DNA of 6,681 nt from Ramlibacter sp. GTDB lineage: Bacteria; Pseudomonadota; Gammaproteobacteria; Burkholderiales; Burkholderiaceae_C. The notes under the pieces were generated by a model, which did not search any database, had not been told where the DNA came from, and saw only the letters and a program-made list of their open reading frames with translations. Below are positions 5,768 through 6,681 of the stretch, piece after piece. The stretch is from NCBI GenBank assembly GCA_028292185.1, contig JAQGMT010000237.1, forward strand, positions 1-6,681, read 5' to 3'. How positions within the stretch are numbered: position 1 is the first letter of the stretch; every line of letters begins with the position of its first letter. The position numbers were made by a program, and so were the translations under genes.

Positions 5768-6681
5768 CTACTCAGCCTTCAGGTTGGCTGCTCGGCCCGC
5801 TTTGTTCATGGCTTCGTTTTCGCGCTCGATGGCCTTGCCGTACTCGGCGGAGGTGGACCCGACCGGGTCGATCACCTGCGCGTGGAACGTCTTCACCACC
5901 TCGGGCATCTTCACCACTTCGGCAATCTCGCGGCTGACCCGGTCGATGGCAAATTGCGGTGTGCCCGCTGCCGCCAACACGCCGATCGCCACGGAGAAAT
6001 CGAATCCAGGCAAGGTCTCGGCGATCGCCGGAACATCGGGCGCCTGGGTAGAGCGGGTCGGCGCGTTCGACGCCAGCACTTTGACCTGTCCGTTCTGCAC
6101 GAAGCCGGAGATGGAAGGCAGCGCGGAGACCGAGAAGTCCACTTGCCCGCCGACCAGTGCGGGGGTGGATTGGCCCGAGCCGCGGAACGGGACGTGCCGC
6201 ACGTCGAGGTTGAGCGCTGCTTTCAGCGCTTCCATTGTCAGGTGGTGCGTGCTGCCGATGCCGGACGAGCCGTAGGTGTATTGCCCCGGCTTGCTTCGCA
6301 CCAGCGTGACGAACTCCTGGAAGGTATTGACGCCCGTCTTCGGGTGAGCCACCAGGAACAAGGGCGAGCGGGCGATCAGCGAAACCGGAAGAATGTCCTT
6401 GCCGTAGACATAGTTCACCTTCGCGATCAGCGGCGTGATCGAGAGCATCGACCCGTCGGTGACGATGAACACATGGCCATCCGAAGGACTGCTCTGGAGC
6501 AGCGCGTTGTAGGCGACAACCCCATTGCCGCCGGGTTTGTTGTCGATGATGACCGGCTGGCCGAGACGATCGCCGAGCCTTTGCGCCACGACCCGGGCGA
6601 CGGTATCGGGCAGACCGCCCGGCGCATAGGGGACGATGAATTTGACGGGTTTGCTCGGGTAGCTCGGCTGGGCCGGAGCGA
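5768..6681 (-). CDS. Bug-family (TTT) periplasmic binding protein, 5' end off the window
   Basis: The reading frame stays open to the right edge, giving 303 visible residues. Only the signal peptide and start (roughly 20-30 residues) are missing. The first visible residues, APAQPSYPSKPVKF, are a typical mature N-terminus. IVPYAPGGLPDTVARVV (fragment residues 15-31) is the Bug binding-loop signature and shows that the GTG at 6589 is internal, not the start. Further hallmarks are IIDNKPGGNG (44-53 in the fragment), TYGSSGIGSTHHL (135-147) and HVPFRGS (162-168). The protein would bind a small carboxylate in the periplasm. No TctA/TctB genes are visible. It is the most upstream visible gene of the leftward operon and lies 21 nt before the TauE-like permease. 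It differs clearly from the left-hand binding protein, so the two are paralogues rather than a recent duplication. The ligand is unknown, but co-transcription suggests a compound used by the oxygenase. Confidence 0.92.
   Translation of the reverse strand, partial: APAQPSYPSKPVKFIVPYAPGGLPDTVARVVAQRLGDRLGQPVIIDNKPGGNGVVAYNALLQSSPSDGHVFIVTDGSMLSITPLIAKVNYVYGKDILPVSLIARSPLFLVAHPKTGVNTFQEFVTLVRSKPGQYTYGSSGIGSTHHLTMEALKAALNLDVRHVPFRGSGQSTPALVGGQVDFSVSALPSISGFVQNGQVKVLASNAPTRSTQAPDVPAIAETLPGFDFSVAIGVLAAAGTPQFAIDRVSREIAEVVKMPEVVKTFHAQVIDPVGSTSAEYGKAIERENEAMNKAGRAANLKAE

Noticed and set aside
6587..6589. GTG at 6589 as the start of the right-hand receptor
   Set aside because: Translation upstream continues the Bug signature (IVPYAPGG) with no stop to the window edge, so this is an internal valine codon.

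Overview
The window is GC-rich DNA with strongly G/C-biased third codon positions. It is packed with genes and carries two Bug-type (tripartite tricarboxylate transporter, TTT) periplasmic binding proteins. That combination suggests a betaproteobacterium of the order Burkholderiales, such as a Comamonadaceae or Alcaligenaceae soil or water heterotroph. This placement is inferred from gene content and composition only. I see no rRNA, tRNA, CRISPR array, insertion sequence or integrase. No gap between genes exceeds about 50 bases.

Layout: one complete Bug-family binding protein gene (14-991) reads rightward. All else reads leftward and looks like one operon. In transcription order, from the right edge, it holds: a second Bug-family binding protein (5768 to beyond 6681, signal peptide off the window); a TauE/SafE-type membrane permease (5006-5746); a bacteriohemerythrin (4463-4954); a Rieske non-heme iron oxygenase alpha subunit (3147-4463); a phthalate-dioxygenase-reductase-like flavin/2Fe-2S reductase (2156-3142); and a Gfo/Idh/MocA dehydrogenase (960-2159) that resembles phthalate 4,5-cis-dihydrodiol dehydrogenases. 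The last three genes follow each other at a TGATG stop/start, a 4-nt gap and a GTGA overlap, so translation is probably coupled from hemerythrin through dehydrogenase.

Working model (inference): the binding protein and perhaps the TauE-like permease handle uptake of an organic acid. The oxygenase and its reductase use NAD(P)H and O2 to hydroxylate it, and the dehydrogenase oxidises the resulting dihydrodiol, as in phthalate 4,5-dioxygenase pathways. The unusual member is the hemerythrin, an O2-binding diiron protein with all seven expected ligands. It is fused translationally to the oxygenase gene and could store, buffer or sense O2 for it. No decarboxylase, ring-cleavage enzyme, TctA/TctB membrane subunit or regulator is visible, so substrate and pathway are open. 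The rightward binding-protein gene and the operon's last gene converge and overlap by 32 bp.
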